This document shows positions 52,781-61,413 of a stretch of 64,000 nt of DNA, piece by piece. The position numbers and the translations under genes are program-made. The stretch is from the NCBI RefSeq assembly GCF_015477355.1, contig NZ_JADLRJ010000001.1, positions 124,001 through 188,000 on the forward strand. Reading direction: 5' to 3'. How positions within the stretch are numbered: position 1 is the first letter of the stretch; every line of letters starts with the position of its first letter. The DNA is from Nocardia blacklockiae. GTDB lineage: Bacteria; Actinomycetota; Actinomycetes; Mycobacteriales; Mycobacteriaceae. Below the pieces are notes generated by a model that saw only the letters and a list, made by a program, of their open reading frames with translations, was not told the DNA's origin and made no database searches.

Positions 52781-54166
52781 ATGGTGAGAGGGCGACAATG
52801 GACCGGATTCGAAGCCGCAGCGCTGCAAGAGGCGATGCGGCGGTCGGTGCGTGACTTCGCCGACTTGCTCGGCATCGAAGCCACCACGGTCGTCAACTGG
52901 CGGACCGGTCTGAGTGCGGTGAAGCCACGCTTCAACACCCAGGCCATCCTGGACACCACACTCGAACAGCGGGCGACAGATGAAGATCGCGTCCGATTCG
53001 AGCAGTTGGTGACCGAAGGAGAAGTTGCCTGGCGGGCTCGGCATCGTGCATCGGATCCCGTCGACCCACTTCCGGCGTTCGATCAAGGAGGTGATCCCAC
53101 GGACCGCCGAAATGTCCTGCGCGCCATGGGGGTGGGAGGGATTGCTATCGGTGCCGACGTGGGTGGTGTTGTTCTCGACGCTGCCCGAGAGTCTGCTCGA
53201 TTGGTGAATGTCATCGATCGGTCGTCGGTCGATCCGTCCGTGCTGCTCGACGCTGCCGACGACTTGTATCAACTGTCGACCGACTATGCCGTCGATCCCG
53301 ATCTGGAGCCGATATTTCTGCGGCTCACGGTCCTTCGTGATCAACTGGCCGCAACCATCCAACGAGCGGGCCGCGTCCGCGATCTCGAGGACCTGCACGT
53401 GTTGTTCGCCGCGACGTGCGCGCTGCTGGCTTCGGTCTCGCATGACCTGGCGCAACCCCGTGCCGCCATGATCCAGACGCGAGCCGCCGGTCGATTCGCC
53501 GAACTCACGGGCCACCAGTCGCTACTGGCCTGGGTGTACTGCACACGCGCCATGATCGTTTCGTGGTGGGGGCAGCCGGAGCAAGTGCTGCGCGAGGTCG
53601 GGAGAGCTGGGGGCATCTCGGGCATTCCCGGCATACGCCTGTCGGGGCTCGCGGCACGTGCTCACGCGCAGCGCGGCGATCGACCGTCCGCGCTGGCTGC
53701 GGTCGCTGCTGCGCGTCGCGAGCGCGACAATCTCTCGGCCGCAAATGATTTGATAGAACTCGGCCCGATCTTCGACTTCTCGCACGCGCGCCAGCACTAT
53801 TACGACGCGACCACGTTCGCTCTACTCGGTGAATGGGCGAGTGTGCGTTCCGAAGCCGAGGCCGTCATCAGCCTCTACTCGCCACGTCAAGTAGAAACCT
53901 GGCCGGCCACGCTCACGCTCGCACAACTCAACCTCTCGCGTGCGCTGTTGCACACCGAGGGGGCGGCGGAAGCGTTCGACGCGCTGCGTCCCGTACTGGA
54001 AATACCAGTCGGACAGCGTATTCCGCAGGTTGCGACGGCCGTTCGTGCCGTGCGCGGTGATTTGTGTGCCCACTCGGCGGCGGCCACCGCGCATGGTCGT
54101 ACCTTGCGGGCGGCAGTGGAGGCGTTTCTGCCGGACAGGATGACGGAGGCGGTAGATGGTGGATGA
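52781..54166 (+). CDS. XRE-type regulator with TPR-like sensor domain
   Basis: A 461-residue protein. The N-terminal HTH is degenerate XRE-like (AALQEAMRRSVRDFADLLGIEATTVVNWRTG). A hydrophobic spot (MGVGGIAIGADVGGVVLDAA) near residue 120 follows. The remaining 300 residues are paired helices of TPR type. Such actinobacterial regulators control a neighbouring enzyme gene through a peptide or small ligand. The ATG at 52781 is preferred because of GGTGGGG upstream; a near-leaderless GTG at 52739 is the alternative. It overlaps the flavin-reductase gene by 11 bp. Confidence 0.75.
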   Translation: MVRGRQWTGFEAAALQEAMRRSVRDFADLLGIEATTVVNWRTGLSAVKPRFNTQAILDTTLEQRATDEDRVRFEQLVTEGEVAWRARHRASDPVDPLPAFDQGGDPTDRRNVLRAMGVGGIAIGADVGGVVLDAARESARLVNVIDRSSVDPSVLLDAADDLYQLSTDYAVDPDLEPIFLRLTVLRDQLAATIQRAGRVRDLEDLHVLFAATCALLASVSHDLAQPRAAMIQTRAAGRFAELTGHQSLLAWVYCTRAMIVSWWGQPEQVLREVGRAGGISGIPGIRLSGLAARAHAQRGDRPSALAAVAAARRERDNLSAANDLIELGPIFDFSHARQHYYDATTFALLGEWASVRSEAEAVISLYSPRQVETWPATLTLAQLNLSRALLHTEGAAEAFDALRPVLEIPVGQRIPQVATAVRAVRGDLCAHSAAATAHGRTLRAAVEAFLPDRMTEAVDGG

Positions 54167-54740
54167 CGCTGTTGCCGTGGCGCATCGGTTGCTGGCGCCG
54201 CGGATCGCGTATCTGATCGGCACCAGGGATGAGGGCGGTAAGGCCGATCTGATTCCGGTATCGAATCTGACGTCGGTGTCGACCCGTCCGCAGCAGGTGG
54301 CGTTGGCCGTCTTCAAAGAGTGGGTGACGTACGCGAATCTTCTGGTTGCGGATGGGTTTACGGTGACGGTGCCGACGATCGATCAGTTGGATGCGGTGTG
54401 GAAACTCGGTGCACGTTATTCCAAGTTTCCGATCACCGATCCGGCCGAGAAGTTGGCCGCGTGCGGTCTGGAGTTGGATTACGACGCCTCCGCGTACGGA
54501 CCGGTGGTGCCTGCCGGGATCGGCTGGTTGGCCTGCCGGGTGGTCGCGCGGTTGGATCTGGGCGGTGACCATGGGATCACGGTCGGTGAGATCGAACGAG
54601 TTCGGTTCAATCCGGATTACCTCACCGGTGACGGCAAGCCGACGAGCGTCACGTATCCGTTGATGCAGCAAACCGGCAACTTGTTCACCACGACTGCAGC
54701 GTCGATGACAGATGCGAAGTACTTTCGAGACGGGGCCTGA
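54156..54740 (+). CDS. Flavin reductase-like (FMN-binding split barrel) protein
   Basis: A 194-residue flavoprotein of the flavin reductase domain family. Family segments visible are PRIAYLIGTRDEGGKADLIPVSNLTSVSTRPQQVALAV (residues 14-52) and HGITVGEIERVRFN. It should bind FMN and reduce flavin or act as an oxygenase partner. The start overlaps the XRE-TPR gene by 11 bp, which ties the two in one transcript; that regulator may sense its product. Confidence 0.78.
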   Translation: MVDDAVAVAHRLLAPRIAYLIGTRDEGGKADLIPVSNLTSVSTRPQQVALAVFKEWVTYANLLVADGFTVTVPTIDQLDAVWKLGARYSKFPITDPAEKLAACGLELDYDASAYGPVVPAGIGWLACRVVARLDLGGDHGITVGEIERVRFNPDYLTGDGKPTSVTYPLMQQTGNLFTTTAASMTDAKYFRDGA

Positions 54741-54908
54741 GGGGGAGGGTGAGAAGGTCCTTCCATTCGGATGCGACGCTGGTACCTGCCAACCATGCGC
54801 GCGGGTGCGGTAACGATTGGGTGCGGTGGGGTTATTAGCATTGCGGGTGGTGCGGTGGCAGGTCGTGGTGAGGTTGTTGGTGGGGTGGGAGTTAGGGAGG
54901 TTGTCGAG

Positions 54909-55529
54909 ATGGCATCGCCGAGGAGGATCGGTGCGCCCGACGCCAAGAATCGCGCGGTGCTGATGGATGCCGTGGAAGAGTTGATGCTGGAGGAGGGGTA
55001 CGCCGCGGTCACCTCGCGCAGCGTGGCCCGCAAGGCGGGGCTGAAGTACCAGCTGGTGCACTACTACTTCCGCACGATGGACGACCTGCTGCTCGCGGTG
55101 TTCCAGCGCCGCGCCGAGGAGGGCCTGCGCCGGCAGGCGGAGGCGCTGGCGGGGCCCGAGCCGCTGCGCGCGCTGTGGCAGTTCAGCACCAAGCCCGGGG
55201 CCGCCCAGCTCATCATGGAGTTCGCGGCGCTGGCCAATCACCGCAAGGTGATCCGCGCGGCGCTGACCGAGTACTCCCAACGATTCCGCGAGGCCGAGAT
55301 CACCGCGCTGCGAAAACTGTTGCCGGAGTACCGGATCGACACCGACGGCTACCCGCCCGCCGTGTTCGCCGTCATGGCGGCGGGCATGTCGCGGCTGCTG
55401 ATGATCGAGGAATCACTCGACGTGACCGGCGGCCACCCGGAGACGTTCGACTGGGTCGAGCGGCACCTGGACCGGCTCGAGCGGCGGCGCGCCGAAGCCG
55501 TCAGTGATTCCTCGCATACGGCGCACTGA
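54909..55529 (+). CDS. TetR-family regulator
   Basis: A 206-residue regulator. The HTH (residues about 18-60) contains YAAVTSRSVARKAGLKYQLVHYYFRTMDDLL. The ATG at 54909 follows AGGGAGG at 8 nt. The upstream 168 bp is G-rich with no clear palindrome. The gene overlaps the convergent DUF427 gene by 29 bp. Possible targets are the thioesterase and amidohydrolase genes further right, but no operator links them. Confidence 0.82.
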   Translation: MASPRRIGAPDAKNRAVLMDAVEELMLEEGYAAVTSRSVARKAGLKYQLVHYYFRTMDDLLLAVFQRRAEEGLRRQAEALAGPEPLRALWQFSTKPGAAQLIMEFAALANHRKVIRAALTEYSQRFREAEITALRKLLPEYRIDTDGYPPAVFAVMAAGMSRLLMIEESLDVTGGHPETFDWVERHLDRLERRRAEAVSDSSHTAH

Positions 55530-55902
55530 CCGCCGGCACCGCCACCCCCACCTCGACACGCGCCCGATCCTGATAGAAGCCCAGGTGCCCGCGCAGCAGC
55601 GCGACCTCCGGATAGGGCTCGGGATACTCCCAGGCGACCGGGTCGGCGTGCGCGGCGGGACGCCAGTACCGCGCGGTGCCCTTGAACGGGCAGCGGCTGG
55701 TCAGCTCGACCGGGACCAGCAGGTCGAACCGCACGTCGGATTCCGGTATGTAGAAGGCGATTCCGTGATCCTGCTCGGTCACCAGCAGCCCGGCCGTGGT
55801 CTGCGCGAGCGTCTGCTCGTCGAAGGTGACCCGGATCAGATTGCGGATCCGGTGCACGTCGACGCGATAGTCGGGCCATTCGGCGAAACCTGACTGCTGC
55901 AT
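55501..55902 (-). CDS. DUF427 protein
   Basis: A 133-residue beta-rich protein matching DUF427. The family signature is seen in FYIPESDVRFDLLVPVELTSRCPFKGTARYW, the PFKG-x-x-x-Y-W core being diagnostic. WEYPEPYPEVALLRGHLGFY follows. The activity is not established. GAGGAG precedes the ATG at 55902. It is last in a run with the thioesterase and amidohydrolase genes. Confidence 0.85.
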   Translation of the reverse strand: MQQSGFAEWPDYRVDVHRIRNLIRVTFDEQTLAQTTAGLLVTEQDHGIAFYIPESDVRFDLLVPVELTSRCPFKGTARYWRPAAHADPVAWEYPEPYPEVALLRGHLGFYQDRARVEVGVAVPAVSAPYARNH

Positions 55903-55916
55903 GGTGTCTCCTCGGA

Positions 55917-56780
55917 TCAGAGCAGAGGCCCGGCGGTCGCCGCCGCGGAGTCCGGGATTCCGCGCAGCATGGCGTGCACGCTGTAGGAGGCGGCCAGCCC
56001 GCCCTCTCGGGTATACACCCGTCCCTCGCTGTGTGCGTGGCCGCGGCCGGTGTAGGTGGCGCGAGTGGCGTACAGCAGCCACCCCGACACGTCCGCGTCG
56101 TCGTGAAAGGTGATGGTGGCCATGGTGATTCCGGTCGATATCGACCGGTGCGCCATGGCCTCGCCGAAGCCCGCGTGCGGGCGCAGCGCCGCGGCCACCG
56201 TCCAATGCGTGGCCGACTGGCTCAGCAACGCCGCGTGCAGGTGCTCGTGCGCGGGCGCGTCGGCGAAGCGGGTCCACACGAACAGCTCCGGCGGACCGAC
56301 CCGGTCGGGGTCCGGATCGTAGGCGTCGTCGACCACGCGCATGTCCCGGCCCGCGACCTCGGTTCCCGGAATCGCCAGCGGGCGAAGGCTTTCGGGTGGA
56401 GGCACCGGCGGCATCGGCTCCACCGTCCGCACCAGGTCGGGTGCACCGGCGTCGAGCAGCACAACGCCTGCGGCGCACAGCTTCTCGTGCTGGCCCACCC
56501 GGACCTGCGCGGTGGTGAACGTGCGCCCCGACCGCAACACCTCCACCGAGATCTCCACCGGCGCTTCGTGTTCGACGATCCGCGAGAAGATCATCGACAC
56601 CGACGTGACCCGCTGCCCGGGCACCTCTCGCGCGGCGGCCACGACCGCGGCCCCCAGCAGCTGCCCGGCCTCCACCACATTGCGCTCGGTCGGCCCGTGC
56701 GCCGGAGCGAGATAGCGTCCGCCACCCGCCCCCCGCACGTCCATGAGGCGTTCGAGCTCCCGCTGAGTCCACGGCCGCAC
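55917..56780 (-). CDS. Acyl-CoA thioesterase (TesB-like double hotdog)
   Basis: A 287-residue double-hotdog protein. VTSVSMIFSRIVEHEAPVEISVEVLRSGRTFTTAQVRV is the first hotdog (residues about 35-80). LSQSATHWTVAAAL and GRGHAHSEGRVYTREGGLAASYSV belong to the second. It should hydrolyse acyl-CoA to free acid. The start is uncertain: GTG 56780 gives a good N-terminus (RPWTQRELERL) but no ribosome site is close. It follows the amidohydrolase by about 90 bp and precedes DUF427 by 14 bp. Confidence 0.75.
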   Translation of the reverse strand: MRPWTQRELERLMDVRGAGGGRYLAPAHGPTERNVVEAGQLLGAAVVAAAREVPGQRVTSVSMIFSRIVEHEAPVEISVEVLRSGRTFTTAQVRVGQHEKLCAAGVVLLDAGAPDLVRTVEPMPPVPPPESLRPLAIPGTEVAGRDMRVVDDAYDPDPDRVGPPELFVWTRFADAPAHEHLHAALLSQSATHWTVAAALRPHAGFGEAMAHRSISTGITMATITFHDDADVSGWLLYATRATYTGRGHAHSEGRVYTREGGLAASYSVHAMLRGIPDSAAATAGPLL

Positions 56781-56872
56781 CGCGGTGTGCGTGCCCGGCT
56801 CGCTCCTGTGCCCGCCCGAGACCGCCGCGTGGCATGCGGAGCGGCCTGCGGGGCCCGGCCGGATGCGGCCCG

Positions 56873-58126
56873 TCAGCTCGCCCTCGCGGCGTAGGCCTCG
56901 GCGTACTCCTTGCGCGAGGTGGTCGAGGTGTCGACGTCCTTCGCCTGGGCGCGCAGCGCGCCGACGGTCGCCTGATCCTTCGGGATGTGCGCGAAGGGAT
57001 CCCAGTTCAGGAAGCGGCAGGCGTTCTCCCAGGTGATCTTGTCGATGTCGGCGTCGTCGGCGCCCGCGGCCTGCAACTCCTCGAGCACGAACTCCGGCGC
57101 GTTCGGCCAGATCGAGTCCGAGTGCGGGTAGTCGCATTCCCACGCGATGTTCTCGATGCCGATGTCGTGGCGCATCTTCAGCGAGGTCCGGTCGGTCACG
57201 TAGCAGGCGATGGTGTGCTCCCGGAACACCTCGCTGGGCAGCTTGCCGCCGAAGTCGCGGCGCAGCCACTTCTGGTTGGTGTAGTGCCGGTCGGACCGGT
57301 CCAGGAAGAACGGGATCCACCCGACGCCGCCCTCGGAGAACGACACCTTCAGCTTCGGGTACGTGCGAAACGCCGGTCCCCACAACAGATCCTGGGCGGC
57401 GATCAGCGAGACGCTCGGCGCCAGCACCATCAGATTGTCGATCGGCGCGTTCGGTGCCAGGTTCAGCACCCGGAAGCCCTGGCCGATATGAAGATTCATC
57501 ACCGTGTCGTGTTCGGACAGCGCCTCGAACACCGGGCCCCAGTACTCCATGTCGTGGTAACTGGGCAGGCCGTCGAGGTGCGGCAGCTCCGGCATCGACA
57601 CCGAGTGACAGCCCTTGGCGGCCACCCGCGCGATCTCCGCGACCGCCAGTTCCGGCTCCCACAGCGGCAGGATCGACAGCGGGATGAACCGCCCGGGGTA
57701 GGCGCCCGCCCAGTCCTCGATGTGCCAGTCGTTGTAGGCCTGGATCATCGCGACGGTGATCTCGTCCTTGAAGTAGGCCAGGTGCCCGGCGCTGAAACCG
57801 GCGAAGGTGGGGAAGCACATCGAGGCCAGGATCCCGTTGGCGTTCATGTCGCGGACGCGCTCGTGCACGTCGTACACGCCGGGCCGCATCTCCGCGTAGC
57901 CCGCGGGGTCGTAACCCCACTCCTCGGGCGGCCAGGACACCACCGCGTTGAGGCCGGTGACGCCGGTGGGGCGGTCCCGGTAGACCCAGCGGTCGACGCC
58001 CTTGTCGTCGACGACGACCTTGGGCGCCAGGTCGGCCCACTTCTTCGGGACGTGGCCGTCGAACATGTGGATCGGCTCGACCACATGGTCGTCGATGCTC
58101 ACCAGGATCATGTCGTCGATGTTCAC
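56873..58126 (-). CDS. Amidohydrolase (amidohydrolase-2/ACMSD-like)
   Basis: A 417-residue metal-dependent TIM-barrel hydrolase. The first motif is SIDDHVVEP; FSEGGVGWIPFFLDRSD and WECDYPHSDSIWPNAPE are the conserved C-terminal parts (the H-S of the HSD-like region keeps the metal site). Related actinobacterial proteins act on cyclic or aromatic acids as decarboxylases or hydrolases. The GTG at 58126 follows GAGGAG at 4 nt. A GAGAAT-type operator with TATCAT -10 lies about 80 bp upstream. Confidence 0.85.
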   Translation of the reverse strand: MNIDDMILVSIDDHVVEPIHMFDGHVPKKWADLAPKVVVDDKGVDRWVYRDRPTGVTGLNAVVSWPPEEWGYDPAGYAEMRPGVYDVHERVRDMNANGILASMCFPTFAGFSAGHLAYFKDEITVAMIQAYNDWHIEDWAGAYPGRFIPLSILPLWEPELAVAEIARVAAKGCHSVSMPELPHLDGLPSYHDMEYWGPVFEALSEHDTVMNLHIGQGFRVLNLAPNAPIDNLMVLAPSVSLIAAQDLLWGPAFRTYPKLKVSFSEGGVGWIPFFLDRSDRHYTNQKWLRRDFGGKLPSEVFREHTIACYVTDRTSLKMRHDIGIENIAWECDYPHSDSIWPNAPEFVLEELQAAGADDADIDKITWENACRFLNWDPFAHIPKDQATVGALRAQAKDVDTSTTSRKEYAEAYAARAS

Positions 58127-58201
58127 GGGACTCCTCGCTGTTCGTGCTGCTGTCGTACGGGTCGACCCCGAGCGCGGTGTGAGATCTGCAATCTCCGTTG
58201 T

Positions 58202-58216
58202 GAGAATGATACTCTC
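58202..58216 (-). promoter_or_regulatory. GAGAAT operator with -10, site F
   Basis: GAGAATGATACTCTC is a palindrome with one mismatch. On the reverse strand it holds a -10 TATCAT (58211-58206) reading toward the amidohydrolase. A second, imperfect palindrome (GTATC...GATAC, 58218-58237) lies beside it. Confidence 0.7.
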
Positions 58217-58297
58217 GTATCCGTCGTAGACGATACACTCGCCCACTGCCGAGGGGGAGAATCCGGCGGGTGCCCGTGGCTCGGGCCGGTCCGCCGC

Positions 58298-58909
58298 TCA
58301 CCCGCGTCCGGGTCGCGGCGCGGTGTGGTCGGCGAAGCCGCTCGCCAGCGCGCGCAGGGCGGTGTCGAGGTAGTCGGTCAGATCGGCGTCGGCCCGCTGC
58401 ACCCAGCTGTCGTAGGCGGCCCGGCACACCGCCAGCGTCGCCCGGCCGACCGCGAGCGGGAACAGGCCGTCCGCGGGCTGCCCGGTGCGCCGGGCGGCGA
58501 AGTCGCTGATCGCCCGCTCCCAGGCGTCGTAATGCACTGCGGCACTGGCGATCAGGTCCGGCACCGTGCTGAGCAGGCTCATCCGCATGCGGAGTTCGGG
58601 AATGTCGGCGGGGCGGTAGTCGTTGGCCGCCAGCACCGCGCGGCGGATGGCCGCGAGCAGGTCCAGGTCCGGAGGAGTCCGGTCGAGCAGCGCCCGGATC
58701 GCCCGCACTTCGCTGTCGAACCGATGCCACAGCACCGCCGCCTTCGAGTCGAAGTACCGGAAGAAGGTGCGCCGGCTGACCCCGGCGATCGCGGCGATCT
58801 GCTCGACGGGCGTCTCGTCGAAGCCCTGCGCGGTGAACAGTTCCAGCGCGATGAGTTCCAGTTCGCGGCGGCTGGTGCCGCGGGGGCGCCCCGATCTTGT
58901 TTCTGGCAC
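58298..58909 (-). CDS. mftR: Mycofactocin-system TetR regulator MftR
   Basis: A 203-residue TetR protein of the mycofactocin group. The HTH (residues about 15-58) has FDETPVEQIAAIAGVSRRTFFRYFDSKAAVLW, whose RRTFFRYF-x-SK core is typical of MftR. It is divergent from mftA with 78 bp between them. MftR is reported to bind long-chain acyl-CoAs and repress the locus. A CGTCAC-TCG-GTGACG palindrome lies in the gap. Confidence 0.9.
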   Translation of the reverse strand: MPETRSGRPRGTSRRELELIALELFTAQGFDETPVEQIAAIAGVSRRTFFRYFDSKAAVLWHRFDSEVRAIRALLDRTPPDLDLLAAIRRAVLAANDYRPADIPELRMRMSLLSTVPDLIASAAVHYDAWERAISDFAARRTGQPADGLFPLAVGRATLAVCRAAYDSWVQRADADLTDYLDTALRALASGFADHTAPRPGRG

Positions 58910-58949
58910 GCAATGACATTATCGTATGAAGAGAACAATATTTCCATTT

Positions 58950-58964
58950 CGTCACTCGGTGACG
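58950..58964. promoter_or_regulatory. Palindrome in the mftR-mftA gap
   Basis: CGTCACTCGGTGACG has 6-bp perfect arms and a 3-bp centre. It ends 23 bp before mftA. A degenerate GAGAAT-like sequence (58931-58945, 9 of 12 positions) also lies in the gap. It is the best candidate for an MftR site. Confidence 0.5.
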
Positions 58965-58987
58965 GAAGCGCACCTCCGGGAGTCCCC

Positions 58988-59083
58988 ATGTTCGACAACG
59001 ACATCGAATTCGTCGACGCCGTGATCGCCGACGAGACACTGGTCGAAGACGTCTCGATCGATGGAATGTGCGGTGTCTACTGA
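58988..59083 (+). CDS. mftA: Mycofactocin precursor peptide MftA
   Basis: A 31-residue peptide ending IDGMCGVY, the invariant mycofactocin-precursor tail. MftC decarboxylates and cross-links the terminal Val-Tyr; MftE cleaves the product to release the two-residue core. The acidic leader (FVDAVIADETLVEDV) is bound by MftB. GGGAG precedes the ATG. It overlaps mftB. Confidence 0.95.
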   Translation: MFDNDIEFVDAVIADETLVEDVSIDGMCGVY

Positions 59084-59363
59084 GCCGCGGCCGTTCGACC
59101 TCGACACCGGCTGGTCGCTGTCGGAGCAGGTGTCGGTGCGGCCCGAGCGATTCGGGGCGCTGCTGTACCACTTCGGCACCCGCCGGTTGTCGTTTCTGAA
59201 GAGCCGCATGTTGTTCCGGGTCGTCACGGGCCTGTCGGACGCCGGTTCGGCGCGGCAGGCCTGCGCCGCGGCGGGCGTGCCCGACGCCCAGCTGCCCGCC
59301 TATCGGACGGCGCTGGCCGCGCTCGCGGCCTCCGACATGATCCGGGAAAGGACCACGCCATGA
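59073..59363 (+). CDS. mftB: Mycofactocin peptide chaperone MftB
   Basis: A 96-residue RiPP recognition element. FDLDTGWSLSEQVSVRPERFGALLYHFGTRRLSFLKSRM and the helical end (SDMIRER) fit the MftB winged-helix family, which presents MftA to MftC. The start is uncertain: GTG 59073 or ATG 59061; either overlaps mftA. It overlaps mftC by 4 nt (ATGA). Confidence 0.9.
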   Translation: MSTEPRPFDLDTGWSLSEQVSVRPERFGALLYHFGTRRLSFLKSRMLFRVVTGLSDAGSARQACAAAGVPDAQLPAYRTALAALAASDMIRERTTP

Positions 59364-60676
59364 GCGCACCGCTGCCGCTGGTCGACCAGTTCCAGTACGG
59401 CCTCGACTCCCCGATCTGCCTGACCTGGGAACTGACCTACGCCTGCAACCTGTCGTGCATCCACTGCCTGTCCAGTTCGGGACGGCGCGACCCGCGCGAG
59501 CTGAGCACCCGCGAATGCACCGACCTGATCGACGAGTTCGAGCGCATGCAGGTCTTCTACGTCAACATCGGCGGCGGCGAGCCGACGGTGCGGCCGGACT
59601 TCTGGGATCTCGTCGACTACGCCACCGGCCACCACGTCGGAGTGAAGTTCTCCACCAACGGTATTCGGATCACCCCGGCGGCGGCGCACAAGATCGCCAC
59701 GAGCGGGTACGTGGACGTGCAGATCTCCCTGGACGGCGCCACCGAGGCGGTGAACGACGCGGTGCGCGGCGCGGGGTCGTACCGCACGGCGATCACCGCC
59801 ATGGAGCGGCTGGCCTCGGCCGGGGTGCACGACTTCAAGCTCTCGGTGGTGGTGACCCGGCAGAACGCGGGTCAGCTGGACGCCTTCAAGGCCGTCGCCG
59901 ACCTGTTCGGGGCCCAGCTGCGGCTGACCAGGCTGCGGCCGTCCGGGCGCGGCGCCGACACCTGGGACGAGCTGCACCCGACCGCGGAACAGCAACGGGG
60001 ACTGTACGACTGGCTGCGCGAGCACGGCGAGTCGGTGCTCACCGGCGACTCGTTCTTCCACCTGTCCGGCTACGGCGAGTCGCTGCCGGGTCTGAACCTG
60101 TGCGGGGCCGGGCGAGTGGTGTGCCTGATCGATCCGGTCGGGGACGTCTACGCCTGCCCGTTCGCGATCCACGACCAGTTCCGCGCCGGAAACATCCGCA
60201 CCCCAGGCGGTTTCGAACGGGTATGGCGGGAATCGGACCTGTTCACCGACCTGCGGCGGCCACAGACCGGCGGCGCCTGCACGGCGTGCTCGGCCTACGA
60301 CGCCTGCCGCGGCGGCTGTATGGCGGCAAAGTTCTTCACCGGCCTGCCCCTGGACGGCCCTGACCCCGAATGCGTGCGCGGACACGGTGATTCGGCGCTG
60401 TCGGTAGTGGACCGCACCGTGGTCCCGAAGCCCTCGGAGGACCATTCGCACCGCACCCGCCCGCGTAACGGTGCGAGCGCCCCCACCTCCTCGGTCGGTT
60501 CTACTCCGGCCGCGGCGGTCTGCTCGTGTGGGCCTCGCCCGGGGGCCGAGCAGAATGCCGCGGCTTCCTCGCGGCGGGGCGCGGGTCTGGTGATCGGCAT
60601 GCCCGGGATGCCGCAGCGGGCCTGTGACGAGAGCCCGCTGGCCGGTTTCGTCGATGCGCGGAGGGCCGGGTCGTGA
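59360..60676 (+). CDS. mftC: Mycofactocin radical SAM maturase MftC
   Basis: A 438-residue radical SAM/SPASM enzyme. The SAM-cluster motif is CNLSCIHC (near residues 30-37), GGGEP follows, and SPASM cysteines lie in CGAGRVVCLIDPVGDVYACPF and CTACSAYDACRGGC. It oxidatively decarboxylates the C-terminal Tyr of MftA and forms the Val-Tyr link. GAAAGGA precedes the ATG. The C-terminus GMPQRACDESPLAGF is typical of MftC. Confidence 0.95.
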   Translation: MSAPLPLVDQFQYGLDSPICLTWELTYACNLSCIHCLSSSGRRDPRELSTRECTDLIDEFERMQVFYVNIGGGEPTVRPDFWDLVDYATGHHVGVKFSTNGIRITPAAAHKIATSGYVDVQISLDGATEAVNDAVRGAGSYRTAITAMERLASAGVHDFKLSVVVTRQNAGQLDAFKAVADLFGAQLRLTRLRPSGRGADTWDELHPTAEQQRGLYDWLREHGESVLTGDSFFHLSGYGESLPGLNLCGAGRVVCLIDPVGDVYACPFAIHDQFRAGNIRTPGGFERVWRESDLFTDLRRPQTGGACTACSAYDACRGGCMAAKFFTGLPLDGPDPECVRGHGDSALSVVDRTVVPKPSEDHSHRTRPRNGASAPTSSVGSTPAAAVCSCGPRPGAEQNAAASSRRGAGLVIGMPGMPQRACDESPLAGFVDARRAGS

Positions 60677-61374
60677 ACGGCAGGTACCGGCTGGCCGACC
60701 TGACCTGGCCGGAGGTGCGCGACCGCGCGGCCGCCGGTGCGCTGCTGGCGATTCCGGTCGGCGCGACCGAACAGCACGGGCCGCACCTGCCGCTGTCCAC
60801 CGACAGCGACATCGCGGTCACGCTGTGTGAGCGACTGGCCCGGTCCCGCGCGGACGTGCTGGTCGCCCCGGCGGTCGCGTACGGATCCAGCGGCGAGCAC
60901 GCCGGTTTCGCGGGCACCCTGTCGATCGGCCAGGCCGCGACCGAGCTGCTGCTCCTCGAATTGGGCCGCAGCGCCTGCGAGACATTCGCCCGCGTCGTAT
61001 TCGTCTCGGCCCACGGCGGCAATGCCGAATCCGTGGCCCGCGCGGTCGACCGATTGCGCGCCGAATCCCGCGACGTCCGCGCCTTCGCCCCGCAATGGCA
61101 CGGCGACCCGCACGCCGGCCGCACCGAAACGGCGCTTATGCTCACCGTCCGCCCCCTGGCAGTCCGCGACTACCGCGCCATAGCGGGAAACACCCGCCCC
61201 CTCCCGGAGTTGTTGCCGCAGTTGCGTTCCTGCGGCGTCCGCGCCGTCAGCGACACCGGCATCCTCGGCAACCCGGCCGGCGCCACGAGCACAGAGGGCA
61301 GCGCACTGCTGGACCGCCTGGTATCGACCCTGTCGACCAGGATCGAACGGTGGAACGAAACGGCAGCGGCATGA
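60673..61374 (+). CDS. mftE: Mycofactocin peptidase MftE (creatininase family)
   Basis: A 233-residue creatininase-fold metallopeptidase. GATEQHGPHLPLSTDSD carries the metal ligands (Glu, His, Asp) and VSAHGGNAES the fourth. It releases the modified C-terminal dipeptide from MftA. The GTG start overlaps mftC by 4 nt. In the common order mftD precedes it; here it directly follows mftC. Confidence 0.94.
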   Translation: MNGRYRLADLTWPEVRDRAAAGALLAIPVGATEQHGPHLPLSTDSDIAVTLCERLARSRADVLVAPAVAYGSSGEHAGFAGTLSIGQAATELLLLELGRSACETFARVVFVSAHGGNAESVARAVDRLRAESRDVRAFAPQWHGDPHAGRTETALMLTVRPLAVRDYRAIAGNTRPLPELLPQLRSCGVRAVSDTGILGNPAGATSTEGSALLDRLVSTLSTRIERWNETAAA

Positions 61375-61413
61375 GCGCGCAGCGGGCGAGCCGAGGGGGA
61401 GGGGAGGCGTGCT

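Noticed and set aside
55917-59369. A reverse-strand open frame of 1,150 codons from the thioesterase through mftA and mftB
   Set aside because: Only its last ~287 residues are thioesterase. The upstream part is antisense or out of frame with the amidohydrolase, mftR and mftA, and has no plausible protein features.
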